Assembly: GCA_003556865.1 (NCBI GenBank)
Contig: PWQF01000203.1
Location: forward strand, 1-8,240
Direction: 5' to 3'
Length of the DNA: 8,240 bases
Origin: Elusimicrobiota bacterium
GTDB lineage: Bacteria; CG03; SLGR01; PWQF01
A program made the translations under genes and the position numbers. The notes beneath the pieces are model-generated. The model did not search any database, was not told the DNA's origin, and saw nothing but the letters and a program-made list of their open reading frames with translations. Shown here one piece after another: positions 6,095-8,240 of this stretch; positions within the stretch are counted from its first letter, which is position 1; each line of letters starts with the position of its first letter.

Positions 6095-6998
6095 TAAAGC
6101 TTAAATACTCCTGCTCGGGAAAAGGACCGGATACAACTTTAAAAGGCAGGTCTGTTTCCAGCCTGAGCTCGAAAGCCTTTCTTTTAGTCTTCAGTATAAA
6201 TTTTTCCCAGTACTCGGACTCCGGATCCTCTCCATTCTCATAGAGCCGGCTGTAGGGTTCAAAGAGGCGGGGGAACTTTTCCTTAAGCCAGAGAAAAAAC
6301 ATTTCCCTCTGGTAGGTTTTAATGGATAAGGGGGCGAAAATCACATATGAGGCCCCGGCCGATGCTGCCTTTTTCAGAACATAATCCATTTCACACCCGT
6401 CAGTCAGGTACGGGAGCACCGGAGAAACCCCCACTCCGGCAGGAATACCTTTTTTTCTTATAGCCCGCAAGGCTTTAAGCCGCATTTTTACCGGAGGTGA
6501 TTCACCTTCAAGTTTTTTTACCAGTTCAGCTGAAACTACAGGTATGGAAAGAGTTACACAAACGCAGCTTTTCTCATTTATTCTTTTTAAAAGCTCCAGA
6601 TCTCTTAATATTAAGGGGGAGCGGGTTACAATATGTATGGGAAAATCATAATTCTGAAGGACTTCCAGCAGCCTTTTAGTAATAAAAAATTCCTCTTCCG
6701 GCTCACCATAGGGCTCACAGGATTCCCCAAGGGCTATTCCCCCCGCTTCCGGGCCGGATTCCAGCTTCCGGTTAAGAAGGTACGGAGCATTGATCTTTAT
6801 CTGAACCTGTCTGTCTTTTTCCTCCTCCAGCCCGGTAGAATCTATATGTTTTTTTTCCTGCACATAGCAATACCTGCACCCCATAAGACAGCCCCTGTAG
6901 GGATTAAGTGAATATCTTGACATATAAAAACTGTCTATCTCATTATTTCTGTACAAGATATTTTTTGCCTGATAGGGTTCGCTTTTTTTCTTTTTCAT
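6087..6998 (-). CDS. Radical SAM protein, COG1533/SplB-like (Rv2578c type)
   Basis: A 303-residue radical SAM enzyme. The cluster motif CLMGCRYC (C37, C41, C44) follows SLNPYRG, the NPYRGC context characteristic of the COG1533 group related to spore photoproduct lyase. Further matches are GESCEPYGEPEEEF (usual TDPYQPxE), a leader-helix region with HIVTRSPLILRDLELL, VCVTLSIP, a PPVKMRLKALRAIRKKGIPAGV stretch and PVLPYLTDGCE. These cover the partial TIM barrel. The usual spore-type SplB has a different cysteine arrangement, so this is not spore photoproduct lyase itself, and the substrate of the COG1533 group is unknown. It starts 18 bases after ruvB. An AAAAAGG that overlaps the ruvB stop region serves as a weak ribosome binding site. 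Its end overlaps queH, so the two enzymes are made together. Confidence 0.88.
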   Translation of the reverse strand: MKKKKSEPYQAKNILYRNNEIDSFYMSRYSLNPYRGCLMGCRYCYVQEKKHIDSTGLEEEKDRQVQIKINAPYLLNRKLESGPEAGGIALGESCEPYGEPEEEFFITKRLLEVLQNYDFPIHIVTRSPLILRDLELLKRINEKSCVCVTLSIPVVSAELVKKLEGESPPVKMRLKALRAIRKKGIPAGVGVSPVLPYLTDGCEMDYVLKKAASAGASYVIFAPLSIKTYQREMFFLWLKEKFPRLFEPYSRLYENGEDPESEYWEKFILKTKRKAFELRLETDLPFKVVSGPFPEQEYLSFNE

Positions 6999-7016
6999 TT
7001 CAATCTAAGAGCCTTT

Positions 7017-8045
7017 TTAAAAAAGCCCATTTTCCTTTGAACTCATTTTTCCTTTTACTATTTTAAACCCCAGGGGAGTAACTGTTCTTCCTTTTGCTGT
7101 ACGGGCCAGAAACCCTTTCTGAATTAAAAAGGGTTCATAAACATCGCTTATAGTCTCCTCGTCCTCCCCCAACGATACGGCAAGGGAACCCAGACCTACC
7201 GGGCCGCCGGAAAACTTTGTAATTATTGTTTCTATAATTTTCCTGTCCATAGGGTCCAGGCCCCGGCAGTCCACCTCAAACATTTTAAAGGCATTAAGAG
7301 CGGCGCTTTCTGTTATTACCCCTTCCTCTCTTACCTGGGCATAATCTCTTACCCTCCGTAAGTAACTGTTGGCTATCCTGGGCGTCCCCCGGCTTCGCAG
7401 AGCTATTTCCCGGGCGCCGGCATCGTCAATTTTAACCTGAAGTATTCCGGCTGAACGTTTAATTATTTTTTTCAATTCCGCAGTTTCATAAAAATCAAGC
7501 CTTTCCTGTATGCCGAATCTCTCCCTCATTGCCGCCGTAATTTTTCCGGCACGGGTTGTAGCTCCGACCAAAGTAAATGCAGGAAGATTCAGCTTTATGC
7601 TTCTGGCTGAGGGCCCTTCCCCTACAATAATATCAAGCTGGTAGCCCTGCATAGCCGGGTAAAGGGACTCCTCAACCACTTTATTTAACCGGTGTATTTC
7701 ATCAATAAAAAAAACTCCTCTTTCCGGAATATTTGTAAGAAGAGAAGCAAGATCTCCCGGCTTCTCGAGAGCGGGGCCGGAAGTCTCTTTTACCGGTACC
7801 CCCATATGTTTTCCGATTATGTGAGCCAGAGTGGTTTTGCCTAAACCCGGCGGGCCGTGAAACAGGCAGTGATCCAGGGCCTCCTTTCTGCCTGTGGCGG
7901 CCTGGACAAACATTAAAAGTTTTTCTTTCAGTTTTTCCTGACCCACAAACTCTTCAAACCCGGAGGGGCGCAGCCGTATATCCGCGCTCTTTTCTCTTCT
8001 GTCAGAAAGGTCAGGAACCGCAGTTTTTCTTTTTTCCTCAACCAT
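7017..8045 (-). CDS. ruvB: Holliday junction branch migration DNA helicase RuvB
   Basis: RuvB is the AAA+ motor that, held by RuvA, drives branch migration of Holliday junctions during recombinational repair. The 342-residue product has the standard length and all landmarks: N-terminal [17 protein letters not shown], Walker A GPPGLGKT (64-71), Walker B FFIDEIHR (112-119), sensor 1 GATTRAG (161-167) with the arginine-finger region [10 protein letters not shown], sensor 2 [17 protein letters not shown] (220-236), and the C-terminal winged helix with [19 protein letters not shown] and [17 protein letters not shown]. The ATG at 8045 overlaps the end of ruvA by eight bases, the common ruvAB arrangement. 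An AGG five bases before it is the likely ribosome binding site. It ends in TAA. Confidence 0.98.
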   Translation of the reverse strand: MVEEKRKTAVPDLSDRREKSADIRLRPSGFEEFVGQEKLKEKLLMFVQAATGRKEALDHCLFHGPPGLGKTTLAHIIGKHMGVPVKETSGPALEKPGDLASLLTNIPERGVFFIDEIHRLNKVVEESLYPAMQGYQLDIIVGEGPSARSIKLNLPAFTLVGATTRAGKITAAMRERFGIQERLDFYETAELKKIIKRSAGILQVKIDDAGAREIALRSRGTPRIANSYLRRVRDYAQVREEGVITESAALNAFKMFEVDCRGLDPMDRKIIETIITKFSGGPVGLGSLAVSLGEDEETISDVYEPFLIQKGFLARTAKGRTVTPLGFKIVKGKMSSKENGLF

Positions 8046-8196
8046 TATGCCTGAAAACCTTTTTTAGTATTTCCTCCACACTGTCATCCGGATTTAACTT
8101 ATCCCTTAAAGATGAAATCATATCCCGGGCCTGGCCTTCCCGGTAACCCAGGGATAGAAGGGCCTTAAAGACTTCTTCTATTTTTTCCCTCGGCAT
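8038..8196 (-). CDS. ruvA: Holliday junction branch migration protein RuvA, C-terminal domain (partial)
   Basis: RuvA is the tetrameric protein that binds the Holliday junction and loads RuvB. Only the last 51 or so residues are present ([20 protein letters not shown] onward, ending FRHNG), corresponding to domain III, the helical domain that contacts RuvB. The LLSLGY motif is characteristic. The TGA stop lies inside the first codons of ruvB. Upstream of about 8196 the frame enters the inverted copy of ruvA and meets a TGA, so the missing N-terminal three-quarters is not simply cut by the window edge. The sequence beyond 8196 does not look like authentic ruvA. Confidence 0.88.
   Translation of the reverse strand: MPREKIEEVFKALLSLGYREGQARDMISSLRDKLNPDDSVEEILKKVFRHNG
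8105..8148. repeat. Source arm of a 44-base perfect inverted repeat
   Basis: This segment lies within the ruvA 3' coding region and is in its correct protein-coding context ([15 protein letters not shown] on the minus strand). Its exact reverse complement, 44 of 44 bases, occurs at 8197-8240. Confidence 0.97.
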
Positions 8197-8240
8197 GGTT
8201 ACCGGGAAGGCCAGGCCCGGGATATGATTTCATCTTTAAG
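8197..8240. repeat. Fold-back arm of the 44-base inverted repeat at the window edge
   Basis: These bases are the exact reverse complement of 8105-8148, separated by 48 bases, and they run to the last base of the window. In the ruvA frame they give unrelated residues and a TGA stop. The most likely explanation is a snap-back chimera at a contig end. A true genomic inversion is less likely because it would destroy ruvA. Confidence 0.9.

Noticed and set aside
6497..6911. Two plus-strand frames opposite the radical SAM gene
   Set aside because: They are shadows of a well-supported gene and overlap each other, with no domain or ribosome binding site.
1..8240. CRISPR array, insertion sequence, prophage or defence system
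   Set aside because: No repeated spacers, transposase, integrase, or defence-type gene was seen. All substantial frames belong to housekeeping families.

Overview
The window reads almost entirely on the minus strand and holds two transcription units of an ordinary bacterial chromosome. Base composition is moderate to AT-rich and genes are tightly packed with overlapping stops and starts. Nothing I can see fixes the phylum. The core genes are bacterial, and an uncultured lineage is likely. The 44-base perfect fold-back at the right edge suggests the end of a contig, possibly from amplified or metagenomic DNA.

Left part (1-660, minus strand): a strong sigma70-type promoter (TTGACA, 17-base spacer, TAACAT) drives tRNA-Thr(TGT), tRNA-Tyr(GTA), tRNA-Gly(TCC), tRNA-Thr(GGT) and then tuf (EF-Tu), which runs off the left edge. 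This is the same order as the classical thrU-tyrU-glyT-thrT-tufB operon of Escherichia coli. A palindrome covers the -35 box, and a hairpin in the transcript overlaps the first bases of tRNA-Gly.

Right part (746-8196, minus strand): a seven-gene cluster in the order ruvA (3' end only), ruvB, a COG1533/SplB-like radical SAM protein, queH, smc, a WecG/TagA/CpsF-family glycosyltransferase and a calcineurin-like metallophosphoesterase. Five of the six junctions overlap by 1 to 8 bases and the sixth has an 18-base gap, so it looks like one translationally coupled operon whose promoter lies beyond the window. The genes cover Holliday-junction branch migration (RuvAB), chromosome organisation (SMC), tRNA queuosine synthesis (QueH) and cell-surface polymer synthesis. 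The tRNA-Tyr(GTA) of the left unit belongs to the class of tRNAs that QueH-made queuosine modifies.

The most notable point is smc. The reading frame runs from a GTG at 5561 to a TGA at 2190, with both ATPase halves and the hinge, but a single in-frame TAG (codon 298) breaks it in the first coiled-coil arm. The frame and the heptad pattern continue unbroken across the TAG, which falls on a surface (b) position. The simplest readings are a point nonsense mutation, a base-call error, or a read-through codon. I did not find a convincing novel defence or mobile system, CRISPR array or insertion sequence.
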